A stretch of DNA of 64,000 nucleotides, taken from positions 21,441,925 through 21,505,924 of the forward strand of contig NC_132878.1 of the NCBI RefSeq assembly GCF_030463535.1, written 5' to 3'. This document shows positions 11,205-23,573 of the stretch, in pieces (position 1 is the first letter of the stretch; each line of letters starts with the position of its first letter). The position numbers and the translations under genes were made by a program. The stretch is from Salminus brasiliensis (taxonomy: Eukaryota > Chordata > Actinopteri > Characiformes > Bryconidae). Below the pieces are notes generated by a model that saw nothing but the letters and a program-made list of their open reading frames with translations, searched no databases and was not told the origin of the DNA.

Positions 11205-11300
11205 CTGGCACGCCATTGGCTGACGGCTGGGATGTCGCTGACGCTGATTGGTTCGCCGGTTCGCAGCGCAAGTACTCGTGGGGGTGGAGAGTGAGGGAGC
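11205..11300 (+). promoter_or_regulatory. nrgn: Probable nrgn core promoter: paired inverted CCAAT boxes and CRE half-sites
   Basis: Two inverted CCAAT boxes (attgg at 11215-11219 and 11247-11251) are 32 bp apart, about three helical turns, as is common for NF-Y pairs. TGACG half-CREs lie at 11221-11225 and 11239-11243. The local sequence is GC-rich relative to its surroundings and no TATA box is visible. The start codon is about 170 bp downstream, so transcription probably begins near 11280-11330. Confidence 0.55.
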
Positions 11301-11421
11301 AGAGCAGAGCCCGCAGAGCAGAGAAGCAGCATCGAGATATTCACTACTGCTGTCACCTGAGGAGCAGTTCAACCTCATCTCCCATACCTTCATCTCCAGC
11401 ATATCTGCTTTCCACGTCGCT

Positions 11422-11436
11422 ATGGACTGTCGAAAA
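11422..11436 (+). CDS. nrgn: nrgn exon 1 (MDCRK)
   Basis: Five codons from ATG to a GTAGGT donor, phase 0. The MDC start is a neurogranin hallmark. The 5' UTR precedes it from roughly 11300. Confidence 0.85.
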
Positions 11437-14400
11437 GTAGGTGGAGATCTTTGTAAATTCTAAGAAAAAAAAAACTTTTGGTCAGGATTGTGTGCCTTCA
11501 CTTTTGCTTCTGAGCTCGACTGTAAAAACTGATGCACGTTATTTAAGTGAGTTTGTTTTATTGATTTGATCTGGGATGCACTGCGAAGTCACCTCATCAG
11601 TCATGTTCATCTGGCAGAGTGGAGCCTATATAAACCTCAGGACTGTACTAATGTATAAGTGTGTGCATCTGTAAGTGCTGAGCCCTTACATAACACTCAG
11701 CACTTAAGAGCTGTCTCTGTGTAATATGTGCTTCTTTGAGGTGACAGTCACTTTGCTAGCTGACTGTAATGTGGGAAATACAGTAGCCCACACCTAATGG
11801 AAAGAGTAGAATTTACATTTTTAAAAACTTAATTCTTATTTCATTTTCTGATTATTGTGAATTGGCAGATCATTAAGAGAAAATCTATGAGATATGATAT
11901 TGGGATATTGGTAAGTAATATTACAGTATGTCAAGCTAAATAAATTTGACTGTAAGGGATGTGATTAACGGTGTCTGGTATAACCTCCTTGACTAGTCTG
12001 TGTATCCTTTACATGCATTTGAAAAAAGTGGATTTTTTAAATGAGAAATTGCAGCTGTTCTATATTATATATTTTTATATTATATATATTATTTATATAT
12101 TATATTATATATTATATATTTTTCTCTCCTCATGCCCTTCCACAGTATGAAGAATTAAAGTGTAATGATCTTTCAGTGAGATATTGGTGGTTTGCTGACT
12201 TTAGCTGTATTTGTACAGAGCTTGAATTGAACTCTAATATGTAAGCTGGGGAAAACCACTAGAAGAAGAATTGCTGAGAGGAACCAAGCCTAAAAAGGGG
12301 AAACTATTTCTGACTGACATATAATTGATTTCTGCTGCACTTGACCCCAGAAGAGACACAAACAAGTGAACTCAAATAAATGCTCTTTCTCTGTCGACAA
12401 GGAAAGGAAAATCCAGCCTGTTTGCATACATGAAACTCTGGACGCTGGACACTGGAGCCTTCCTGTCTGAACAAAGATTGCAGATTTGAATCTGAAAATG
12501 CGTTTTTTCAGTGGTTGAAGCGATCTGCATGTTGGTGGTTGGAGGGTTAAAAAGAGGTTTAAGCTGAACTGATGTCCAGTACAGTAGAAACTCGACCAGC
12601 AAATTCCACAGTGGCGTTGTGGGGGCACTGGAAATTGCATTCTCTCTGTAGAGTTGCCTTGGCTGGAGTGACAGCCACTGCTGCTTAATTGGCTTTGTTC
12701 ATCTGTCACAATGTTTGGTAGGAAGAGAACAAAACTCCCCCAAACTGTCAAGCGACAGAACCGCCGTCCAGGTCCACCGACACAAAGCGTGTGGAGCTTT
12801 AAAAGAAGCTTCTTTGTTCTCTTTTGTTTAATGCTCTCCAGTGGCAGGAACACAAGCAGTCAGCGATGTTACACAAGGCGTCCTCTGCGTGGGTTTCTGA
12901 CTTGCGTGTTAGTAGGAGGGGCGCAGAACTTTCCAGAAACAGCAATTATCTGTGTATAATCCAAAGATGTGGCTTGTGACTGATGAGACAGATGGCCATT
13001 TGCATGTTCCAAATGGACGGGCTGCCATTTCTAATATCACACACACACACACACGCACACAAAATGCTCACAAGTGGAGTTCACACAGGATGTTTCTTGA
13101 TTGACCATTGGACTTGCCACCAGTGAGTGCAGGTCAGCTCTAGAGAGGCTGGTTGCTATGCACAATTCTTTACCCAGCTAATTAGCTAACACACACCTGA
13201 TATTAGCTTTTCTTTGAAAAGAATCGTCTGGCCAAAAATCAAATGGACATGATTCATTACTGACACCACATCCAGTCGATCAGCCAAGACATTTGATTTT
13301 AGCCTCTTTGGTTGAGAATGGGAGATGCTAGGCTAAGGTTGCTAACAAACACTGGAATTAGACTGTCACCAATCACAGCCAAATAAAATCACAGCCAAAA
13401 ATGTGTCTCAACCCAGTCAAAACATGTGATTTAGAGCACAGTATGACTTACTTCTTCTCATAGCTGAATGGGGGGGCATTCAGAGTAACCGGATCTACTT
13501 CAGCGCAGTATGTGGAAGTATTCCATGCACTGTGGTCCAGTTTAAAAGCAACAGTACTAAAGTGTAGGAGGTTATGCAAATCAGTAGAACAATAGAAATG
13601 CTCTAAATTACTTGGAATAAATGCTTATATTTCATTGCCTTCCATTCAAAGTTAAGAACATTTTGCCTTCTTCTGTAAAGTCACCATTTTGGATAGACAT
13701 GGTTTTCATTAGACAGCGACGATATAAGTGTAATGTAGCCGTAAAAATGTTGACCTGCCATTGCCTTTTGGAAAGGCTTTGAGACGAAAGACTACGGCAG
13801 GGCCATAGGTCTTGTTTGTTGTAAAATACATAATCATGTGTTTATCCCTCCGTAACAGCAGTGGAGCCTCGGAGGAGTGTCATGCTTCCTTCTCGCTTGG
13901 GTGGTTCCTCGCAAAGTTTGTCTGAGAAGCTCAGGCTACGCACATCCATGCTCCCCTAACAGCGGCACAACCCCCAGAGGGCAAGCCAAATTAGATGAGC
14001 TGTTGGAAACTTGAGCCCCAACAGGGACCGGTGGCATGGTCTGCCCCGGTGGGAGCGCAGAAGATGGTTCATAGTAAGCCATCAGGGAGGAAGTGTGATT
14101 TTAGCATCCTTGTAAGCTCATTAGATGTGCTGAAGCTAAAGGGAATTAGTGGAATTTCAGGGTCTATGGAACTGACTGCCTGTTTGTGTGAGTTGCATTG
14201 TTATGACATCAGGTGAAGGATGACACTGAGGTAGGGCTGTACATAGTTGGACAAAACAAACTAGAAAGCCTTTAAAACAACCTCAGTTCATATAATATGA
14301 AACTATAATGTGGTAAAATGTATACAAAGTCATACAAATACACAATGCCATCATAGAAACGTCACATGCAAAACTCTAGACCAGCTAGGGCCAATGAGTA

Positions 14401-17400
14401 TAAGGGAAATGTCAGCAGGAAAAAGGAAGATGTCAGCGGGGAAAAGAAAAACATTGGAAAATTAAAATGTCATCAATTAAATTCTTAAATAAGCAACCAA
14501 GAGGATGAATTTTGGAGAAATGGTTTGGTGAAAAATCTAATGTACACAATTTTTCACTTAACCCAGACATAGCCGATCAGCCAGGGTGTTTGGTGTCCAA
14601 ATTTGACTTCTTTAGTTTAGTGCTGGAGCTGCAAACATAACATAGCTAACAAACACCAAACATCAATAGTCAAACCTTTTCTGTTAATACGTACCCACAC
14701 AATTCTTTCAACCTGAGGTCTTCGTTAGGGTCACATAGACTTATATAAATGAACAACAAATTTCACTGTTCCCCTAGCTACACAGGTTTCATCAAGATAA
14801 GATAAAAGTGTGAGTATATATCAATGGAAAAGACTTGGGTAACTGTTTATTTCTGGACCCTGTTAACATTTGATCGCTCCATGTGACTACCATGATATTT
14901 AAAAACATTATCACAATACACAAGAGTTATCACAGATTTTGAAAACTGCTATCCAAACACTCTCCCATACAGTGCAGTGTACTTTAGTTTAACTACTAGG
15001 GCTGCATAGCACTGGGAAAAACTGACATTGCAACATTTTGTTGTTCTGCACAATATATTCAAATTTTAAATAATAAAATTTTCACCAGATTTTTCCATAA
15101 CTCAGTTATCCAACATGTCACAATATTAATAATGCACTCACGATTGGAGTAAAATAAATGATATTGGGCAGGTATAATCTGCCATTGGTAGATATATCAT
15201 GTGTCATGTGACTATTGCGATAGTGATGCTAAAAGGCTATATTGTGCAGCCCTAAAAATTACACTCTCTGTAATGAAAGCTGCAGTGGGTCAGTGTTATT
15301 TAAGTACTAACAATATCGAAGATACACTCATAAAGGCATACTGTGTATCACAATAATATAATTTATTTATCACAATAATATTTATATGAATATTTATCAC
15401 ATTTATATGAAATGTGATTACTGTGTTGGACAGAATATGCAAATTCTTTTGTTGCACTCAAATTATTACTGGTGTTTCAGATGAACTGGGAGGGGTTTCG
15501 GTTGTTGAATGTGTCTTGGAGAGATAGATGTGCTTACACTGCTATAACATGTGGCTCAAATGCATTTCAGACCACTTCCTGAGGTGTTTGGACTGATTGG
15601 ATTCGTATCTGGTTTAAATGCATAAGTGATAACAATATGGTTTTCTAAGCATATGCTTAGTGCTTAATAAACACTGATCCTCTGCAGGTTTCATTACTCA
15701 CAGTGTAATTAGACTGGTTTAATTAGACAAAGAGCAGCAGATTAGTTTATAAGAATCTGTCTCTACTGATGTTTTTAGTCTGTGATAAATATTGTGATAT
15801 AGTATCGCGAACAAAAGTATTTAAATATTGTGATATACTATTTTTTACCATCGACCAGCCCTAATCCTAATACTCAAGATGCATGAAGTAACCAGGTGTA
15901 AACACGGTGATGTTTTTTAAGATATTTTAACTTTTCAGCTCCAGCTGTAAAGAAGGTAAATGTGAACACAGTTTCTCTTGGCTGATCAATGACAACTGGA
16001 GGGAAAATAGTGTAAATTTGACTTTTCGCCAAACCAATTCTTTAACCGCTTACATACTGTAGTACTCTACACTCAAGTAGTGTAATGTTGAGTCAATGAA
16101 AGTCATTAAATAACGACTGCTGCTCTCATGTCAGATGAATTTCCATAAACACGTAATGAGATTTCACCCCAAATGTCATCTTCATTTCAGCTGTCACTGT
16201 TCATATGTGCTCACCAGATGGATCAGCAAGACATGACATGCTGTTGTGCCAGGAAGCGACCTTCTAAAGAGTCATGTGACAGATTTCTCCATAGTTTGTT
16301 CCTATTCTCACTCATGACCAATACAGCCATCCTTACTATGTGTTCCGACTATGTGTTCTCTAGGAGGGGTGCAGTCAGCCACAGGACGAGGATATCATGG
16401 ACATCCCTCTCGATGACCCAGCTGCCAACAAGGCCGCTACTAAGATTCAGGCTGGCTTTCGGGGCCACATGACCAGGAAGAAGATGAAGGATGACAAGCC
16501 TAGAGAAGAGGTGAGCACCACTGTTGCTGGCAGCCTGGCTACACAACATTGATTGTTCATTTGTAACAATCTGAAAGATATATAGACTGGATGATATTGA
16601 AGTCTTGATTTATTGGTATAGTCAACAATCCTGCCAGTAAAGCACTGATATTTATTGATAGGGTAACAAACTGACATTTCTGAGGTAAGGATACCCTTCA
16701 CTCTTAGGAACTACTTCAGTCTAGGCCATGTACAAGTCAGTTAAAACCACCAAATAGGCCGTCACTACCTGCACACTTCTTACACTGCATTACAGGCCGA
16801 AATTTGAGGACAATTTAATATGTGATTAAAATGATCATCCAAACATATGTGAATTATGTTATGCTCTGCTGTTAGATTTTCAGTCAACCTGACAGAAACA
16901 TTGAACTTTGGTACCTTATTAGATCATGCCCCTGATCATTTTAAGCACAACACATCCCATACATTTAAAACACATGATTCCTGTTTGTCCATCTGTAAAA
17001 CATCTTCTGATGCACCACAAATGTCATATTTCACCTGACCCTTCTACCTCCACCTGTCATTGAGAGAAAACACTCAGTTAGCCTTGATACACTACTGCTT
17101 GGAGATGCTTCTTGATACCCTCCTTCATACCCTTCATGATATCTTGACCCCAGCCATTTTACAGACCTTCCTTAATGTATAACAGTACAGAAGGAAAATG
17201 CAACTGACGGTTGACAATGCACAGGCAACTGTCAATCATATCAGTCGGTAAAGCTCTGTTTACTTAAATCTATTTAGTTCTTGACCATATTGGCCAACTT
17301 TATAAATATAAAAAAAATATATCCCCACACTTTTCTCTTCAGATTGGTCAGATCTTAAGCTGGGAGGATAAGAGCTACCATGACCTACCTCCAAATCATT

Positions 17401-20400
17401 TAAAGCACAACTTCAATGCGCCCGAACCCCTGATCTCCCAGTGATCGGGCCAGCGCTTAGATTGTTGCACCACTTGGATCACAAACCATTCCTATCTGTT
17501 AGGCCTGATTTACAGGACAAAGGAACTTGCTTTCACTCCTTGAACTCACAAACAAGAACCTGAATCTTGTGGGAATCTGGTAAACATTTGCTTTCTTCTC
17601 TGCATCACACAATTTTATGAGCACATGGCCACCTCCACAGTCGTTGCTAACCCTTTGAATGGAAATTTCCGTGGCTAATTGGCAAATTACCAAGCACTGA
17701 GCATACTTCCTCAAAACAACATCCTGCCCTGAACTGCTGTAGTTTGTTGTTTTCAAACACCTTTAGCCTTGTGGGAATCGGTTGTCCACTGATTATTGAC
17801 TCTGGAACACACCTGTGCCCCAAAGTTCCTTATTATTTATGTTTTTAACTTGAGAATCAACAAGAAGGCAATGGTACTAATTTTATTCTGAGTATTACCA
17901 CAGAATAAACTTTAGATCAAGCATATATGTTACAGCTGAAGGATCTCCTAAAATCTTATACTAATCTACAGATCATATGTGACAAACATTATAAGTGTTA
18001 CAAACTGTTGGGGCTACTGGAAGATCATTCATATCACTGGCTTTAACGCTTTCACTTTTTCTTCTTTTATGCTTGCTCGGTTGAAAATGTTCAGTTCTGG
18101 ACACATTTTCACACAAATTAGATCATATTCTCTACACAGCTGACTAACACCCCCAAACATGTTTTCCATCCTGCAAGGTTGGGCCTTGAGCAGAAGCACT
18201 CTATTCAGTTAATGTCTCAGAATAGCCACAAGAAGATGGTTAGAGTGCTTTATACAACTTTCAAAAGCGAACAGTGAAGCCAGACAGTACTTTACTGCTG
18301 TAGAAACACTGTCTCCTGGACAAAAAAAAGTAAAGTATAATATAGTCAGTACCTTAAATGTACATAGGTATTATACTGCACATTTTTATCAGCAGCATAG
18401 ATGTTCATTGGACTCTATAGGCCATGTTCTTGTCTAGCTTTTTAATAGAAATCCTTTTTAGTTCGGGTGGCTTATTGGAAACAGCAGAAAATGTTGGATC
18501 AGATATCACATTGAAAAAAAACAAATGTGATCCAATCATGTAATAATAATAAATCAAGCTTGAAATAGCAGATAAACTATAAACTGTCATTAGCTGTGTG
18601 TTTGATCCTGTGAGGTATTAGAGCATTTGAGTATGATAGTCTACTTTTAGATGCTCATTTTAAGTGAAGTGCCTGAATATCTCTATCCGTATCAAAAAAA
18701 AAAAAAAAAAGCGACAGTCTCTCTGAACCTGGGAACCTGACCATATAGATGTTCACCTTCACATACAGTACCTGGCAAACAGGTGTTTGGACACACCTGG
18801 TTGAATGTGGGCTGATCATCATCTTAAAAGCACTTGATCCAAATGCTAGAGTCACCATTTATTTATTTATTTATTTATTTATTTATTTTTGTTAAAGAGG
18901 ACAATGGGACACATGGGTATCCATCATAGTTAGGATGTTGAGACGACACAACATCCTAACTGCAGTGGACACCTGTGTGTCCCTAATGTGTGTCCCTGTT
19001 TTTTTTATTAGTGCATAAAACACTATTTGTTATGTCAGGTACAGAAGAGACATCATAGATTTTTATTGTCATTATCTTCAATGCAGAGGTTACAGTATTA
19101 CTGTAGATGGATGACATGTTATTCATGTAATGGAGAATTGATGGAAAATTCGGCCACTGATCACCATGGTCAGCTGAACGTTCTGACAAGAGTTCAAACT
19201 TCCTAACTTTTACTGTCGACCGCAGAGGTGAAATAATCCAGATGTTTGTGAGCGGGGCTCTCTTAGTAAAAGTCCGGGCGTATCTGCTCACGTTCAACAG
19301 GGCCCACACTTAAACACTGTCTTGCAGTTAGAAACATCAAGGTGTGTATGAAACACTTTCTGGATAAAGTAATACTAAACAGTGCACACAGCTAGCCATG
19401 CCACAGCTATTGCAGTAGTAGATGGTAATGCAACATTTTATGTATTTTGTGTTTTATGTAAATTGTGTTTCCTAACAAACACAATACAGAACATAAAACT
19501 GTGTAAATCAGAACATTCTAGTATAATGCTAGGTGTTAATTCCATAGCCTGGTAAATATCATTTTCAGTGTATTGGTCACACCTTCATAAAGCTCCAGTT
19601 TTTAAAACTTTTAGCTCAAATATCAGTTGCTTGGATTAAAGTAAAGCAAAAATGTATTTTTTCTTACAGTTTAGGCTGGTCATCCAGTTAATCAGGGACT
19701 TCTGAATGCAGTAATTAGCTGCCTCAGGTGGAGTGGACCCAAACTCTGCAGGGTGGTTTGGAGGGCACTGGTGTGGCTAGTTATTTCAATGTTTCTCTTG
19801 AGAAACAATGAACGTTCAAATGTATGCCTTATGTTCTACTATGACTTATGCAAAAGATAAAATTCCCCTTCTAATCATAAAATTGCTTAGCTTTGTTTTG
19901 TTTTTGTCCAGTTTTGGACAAAAAAAAATATAACATGCTGCAGTGTAACTTTCTCACAGTATCATATTCATCACATGTTAAGTTGGGTGTTAACTGAAAA
20001 CTCTAGGACAAGCCGTGTTTAAGCACTGAGAAAAGCAACATTTGTCTTGTTTTCACACTTTGAAGTTGCAATTCACATTGTCACCTCATTTACACTTAGT
20101 TTTCTTCCGTTCAGATTGCACTTGATGCTCAGCATGGTACTGGTTTATTAAAGCTCTTCAGAGCAGTGTTCCTGATTAGCCTTGTCGCTCTGTAGCTGAA
20201 CCACACACACAGGTTTTCCTATCATTTATCTCTGGTTGCTCCGTTCACAGCAAAGGGCGCAAAGCCAGCAGGGGAAAAGGTTTGACAGGTTTCTGTCAGA
20301 GGGACGATTGGGATTCCATAGGAAGGACTTTAATAAATTACTCTTTGGAGAATTTTCTTCCTGGGATCAATATCTCCCCCATAGACCTCACTGTAGCTGG

Positions 20401-22952
20401 AACGGTATCCTAGCAATGCCGCCTTAATTACTTGTTGCTAGGCAATAATACAGATGGTACCCAGTTAATGTCATGGGAGCAGCATCTCACCCTTTTTATT
20501 TATGCACTGTAAATACTTACTATGCGCCTTTGCTTAAAAAGCAATGTGTTTTATATGCATTTCATGATTTTTTTGCTGAAAATGCCCCAAAGAGTCTATA
20601 GTACCACAATCTACAGTATAACACAACTAATTTCTCAGAAATATGCTTACAAGTATCTTTTGTATACACTATTTATATTCTATTGATGCACCATAATGTT
20701 TTTGTAGTTGATAATACCACTATTACAGTTTACACATAATAAGAAAATTTAATATTACTCAACAATAATAATATTTAGTTGTTTTGTTTAAGCAATATAT
20801 ATATATATAATGCTAATGTACCTTTGCTTTAACCATTTACATTTTTGTTTACATTTTTGTTTACATTGTTTTATAATCTTTATATATGCTTTTACATGGT
20901 TATTGTACTTTTCTAATGTTTATAAGGCTGCATTACAATAATCTATATTTTTTGTACATCTCTATGTTAATGACACAATACAAATGATTGAAATTTGACC
21001 CTTTTCAAGAAATTATTGTTTTATTCGATTTACATATGACTGTATAACACTGTTATTGCGTGCAAATTGTTAAACAGATGCAGTGGCATACAAATGTTTT
21101 GGCATCCTTGGTAAAATATTTCTGTGACTGCCAATTGCAAAAAGAGGTAAATTACCCAAAAATAAAGGCTAAAAGCGTTGAGGTAGAAATGACACATTAA
21201 TATTTTAAGATTACTGGTTCGAATAACGATATAAGAAATGGGCTTGAATCACATGTTAAGGTACTCTGCATGGTGAGTACGTAGTAACCTATTTGGCAAG
21301 TATTGTAGCTTGCAAACACTTGTAGCCAGCTAAGAATCTTCTAATTCTAGGCTTCTAAAACTGCTCTTTTAAGGTCAGATTTTTAATGATGTTTAGGTCA
21401 GGGTACTGTGAGGGCCATGACAAAACCTTTAGCTCATGACTCTTGAGATAGTCCATTGTGGATTTTGAGATGTTTTTAGGATCATTATCCTGTTGTAGAA
21501 GCCATCATCTTTTCATCTTCAGCTTTGTTACAGGTGGTAAGATGTTTGCTTTCAGAACTTACTGGTATTTAATGAACCCATTCTTCACTATACCAGTGAG
21601 ATGTTCCCTGTACCACCGACTGTAACACAACCCTAAAGCATGATCAATTCACCACTGTGCTTAAAAGCCAGAGTGGTGTTTTATAAAGTTCTGTATCCTT
21701 TTTTGAGGTACAGCGACCTGAAAAGACTTTGTTAACATATATTAGTGCTATCGTCTATCAGTTTTCATATTGCTAGGCAGCTGCTTAGAGGAGCCAATGG
21801 CATTATTTTGCCATTGAAATCAAAATTTGTATCACCTGGCTTTTCCAATGATGACAATGAACAAGCCATAACAAGCTAATTAAGACTGTGGTAAAATGTA
21901 TCCAATAGCTTAAATCTAATGCAGTGCCCAAACTTTTAAATTGCTTTTGCTTTATTTACTCAAAACTTGTAAAAAGACAAAAATAATACAGTTATAAAGT
22001 AATAATACAGTTACAGCAACAGAAATTTTGACCAGGTCTGCCCAAATGTTTGCAAGCCACTGTATACCAATATACATACCACTAGCATGGTCTACAACAC
22101 AGTTCCAGGAATAATGAAAACAGGCGAGGGTATGGAATATATCCCTGCTGTCTAATGAAAAAAATGAAAATATTTAAATATCTAAATATTTAGATTTTTT
22201 CATTGTTTGAAGCCTGTTGCTGCTCTTTACACGGTGTAAATATTTCTGTATGAATAGACCAATAGAAATGCTGTAACTGACTTGGAATTAAGTCTTATAT
22301 TACATTGACTTTTATTCAAAATTAATCACATTTTGGCCTTCTTTTGTAAAGTCGTCATTTTGGAGTTACATGTTTTTCATTGGACAATGACAATATAAAG
22401 ATTTTGTTTTACTCTTCATACAAAATCTTCCATATTGGAAAATGCTCAGTTGCCACCAGTATCCTGCAAGACGTATCCTGCAAAGTATTAACATTGTAGT
22501 TGTGATCTTATGTGGAAGCTATTTGTACTGGTAGACCGCTGATAGAATGTAATTCTGTTAAAACACAATGTCAGTCTCAATGCATGTTAAACTCATGCAT
22601 CTCAGAACTTTAGAAGGAAGGACATGAATGTATATTAATGTAGCATTTTTGTTTCCTTGCAATTTGGGACCATTTCTGTGGGTCCATTAGTCATGGAATA
22701 TTCACACAATGTAAAGGCCATCTGGTGTTCTAATGATGTAAAGAAAAAAATAAAATAACAGAAGAAACTGAGCTGCAAGGTTTTGGTATGACAGTGGCAA
22801 TTTCATAATATTCAAATCTAGGCTGAACGTGTTTACTTTGAAGTGTTCTGGGTTTTCATTTTGCTTTCATTTGCTGTGCATGATTTTATGCAACATGTCA
22901 CAAGCTCATAGTGGTCCTGTCTCTGTTCCAGAAACAAAGAGAGCAGAAGTAG
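11422..22952 (+). CDS. nrgn: Neurogranin (calmodulin-binding IQ protein), spliced gene
   Basis: Neurogranin binds calcium-free calmodulin in postsynaptic spines and tunes calcium/calmodulin signalling; mammalian protein is a PKC substrate. Proposed exons are 11422-11436, 16364-16510 and 22932-22952, all phase 0, giving 60 residues. Exon 1 encodes MDCRK, matching the five-codon first exon of mammalian NRGN. Exon 2 carries the acidic [12 protein letters not shown] segment (residues about 13-24) and the IQ motif [14 protein letters not shown] (residues 32-45). Conserved cysteines are Cys3 and Cys8. Residue 36 is Gly; mammals have Ser36, the PKC site, there. The protein lacks the Gly-rich C-terminal tail of mammals (78 residues in human). 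The last exon is inferred from a strong acceptor. If the exon 2 donor were not used, 13 extra codons would be read to a TGA at 16550-16552. Confidence 0.88.
12053..12123. repeat. AT-rich tattatat tract
   Basis: About 70 bp of nearly pure A/T with a loose tatatta period, inside nrgn intron 1. Confidence 0.8.
13560..13745. repeat. Dispersed repeat, pair with 22250-22405
   Basis: Shared strings include caatagaaatgct, acttggaat, attcaaagttaa/attcaaaattaa, ttgccttcttctgtaaagtc and cattttgga. A reverse-oriented fragment occurs near 29515-29550. Non-coding, in nrgn intron 1. Confidence 0.75.
14997..15254. mobile_element. hAT-like miniature element with tagggctgca ends
   Basis: The left end tagggctgcatag and the right end attgtgcagcccta are inverted copies. 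This end sequence, with internal cgatat-like strings, is characteristic of miniature hAT-type elements of vertebrates. It is about 258 bp with no coding capacity. Confidence 0.65.
15470..15595. repeat. Dispersed repeat, pair with 46425-46530
   Basis: Both copies carry ttcggttgt, cttggagaga, ttacactgctataacatgtgg and tcaaatgc in the same order. Function unknown. Confidence 0.8.
16364..16510 (+). CDS. nrgn: nrgn exon 2 (acidic segment and IQ motif)
   Basis: The exon runs from tgttctctag|GAG to AGAAGAG|GTGAGC, 49 codons, phase 0. It encodes the whole calmodulin-binding region. The GC content rises sharply over the exon. Confidence 0.95.
18906..18983. repeat. Fold-back element with a perfect 12-bp stem
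   Basis: gttaggatgttg (18929-18940) and caacatcctaac (18949-18960) are perfect inverted repeats around an 8-nt loop. The pairing extends outward imperfectly to ggacacatgg / ctgtgtgtcc, giving a hairpin of about 76 bp. Confidence 0.75.
20160..20480. promoter_or_regulatory. Candidate conserved non-coding element in nrgn intron 2, with an RFX-type X-box
   Basis: The block lacks recognisable repeats and is less AT-rich than its surroundings. It contains gttgctaggcaat at 20434-20446, close to the RFX X-box consensus (GTTRCC...RGYAAC). Enhancer activity is only an inference. Confidence 0.3.
21081..22064. mobile_element. Tc1-like transposon, decayed, about 980 bp
   Basis: The left end cagtggcatacaaatg and the reverse complement of the right end (cagtggcttgcaaaca) are matching terminal inverted repeats, with TA at the right. 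The interior on the - strand is a broken transposase (separate entry). It is inserted in nrgn intron 2. Confidence 0.85.
21340..21715 (-). pseudogene. Tc1-like transposase remnant
   Basis: Reading the - strand gives recognisable Tc1/mariner transposase blocks: [16 protein letters not shown], then [16 protein letters not shown], then [11 protein letters not shown], covering part of the DDE catalytic domain. Premature stops and a truncated reading frame show it is dead. The central Asp of DND and the SQYPDLN block are still readable. Confidence 0.85.
22250..22405. repeat. Dispersed repeat, pair with 13560-13745
   Basis: Same string order as the copy in nrgn intron 1, with roughly 75-80 percent similarity by eye. 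Same orientation. Confidence 0.75.
22932..22952 (+). CDS. nrgn: nrgn exon 3, last coding codons (proposed)
   Basis: A strong acceptor (gtcctgtctctgttccag) continues phase 0 with KQREQK and then TAG at 22950-22952. The following 470 bp are repeat-poor and end with AATAAA, as expected for a 3' UTR. Mammalian NRGN also has downstream exons beyond exon 2, although there they are 3' UTR. No transcript supports this. Confidence 0.55.
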   Translation, partial: KQREQK

Positions 22953-23440
22953 CTTCAGAGGACATCCTGCCGCCACCTCTGCCGCCCTGACGGTTTTACT
23001 TTCCCTGAGCATGGCGGAGCACACACATCACTGCAATAACCAGAGGTCTTTTGTCGAAGAGAAAAAAAACTTCAGTGTATGATATATACAAGTGTAAACT
23101 TAGGGGAAAAAAAGAGTCTGCTTTCAGATCAACGACCTTTCACTCCTCCTTTGCTTCGGATAGAGTCTGGACGTTAGTCTGTGGCACACAATAGCCGTTC
23201 AGCATGTTATATAGCTTCTGTGGAAAGTCCATTTTATTTTATTTATTTTTTTTAGACGAGGAAATGATTTGTGGTTAAGTCGAAACTGGAGGGAATTTGT
23301 TCTTCTTTTTTTTCTTTTTCTCTGCTCACTTCGCTGGCTGTTCTTACAATATGGAAGTATGCATTTATTACAAGACGGGCCATTGCCTTTTCTAGTGTGA
23401 CTTTGTCTCTGCTTGTTTAATAAAGCAAATGGGTTGGATT
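22953..23440 (+). other. nrgn: Proposed nrgn 3' UTR with polyadenylation signal
   Basis: This repeat-poor stretch follows the proposed stop codon and contains AATAAA at 23419-23424. It includes T-rich tracts at 23232-23252 and 23302-23320. The end of the transcript would be near 23440. Confidence 0.5.
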
Positions 23441-23573
23441 CAGTGGTTTCAGGTGCCCTTTGTTTGAGGAGTAATTAGACACTGAGTAGAAGTCGCGTGC
23501 ACATTGAATATTTGTCTTTTGTATGTACCTCAAATACAGAAGGAAATCTGCTTTGCTCTATGCTATAACTTAA

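Larger units (their letters stand above)
16511..21080. other. nrgn intron 2, first part
   Basis: No further coding exon is visible. It holds a poly-A run (18694-18710), a (TTTA)n tract (18858-18889), a fold-back (18906-18983) and a fairly repeat-poor, GC-richer block at about 20160-20480 that may be a conserved non-coding element. Confidence 0.5.
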
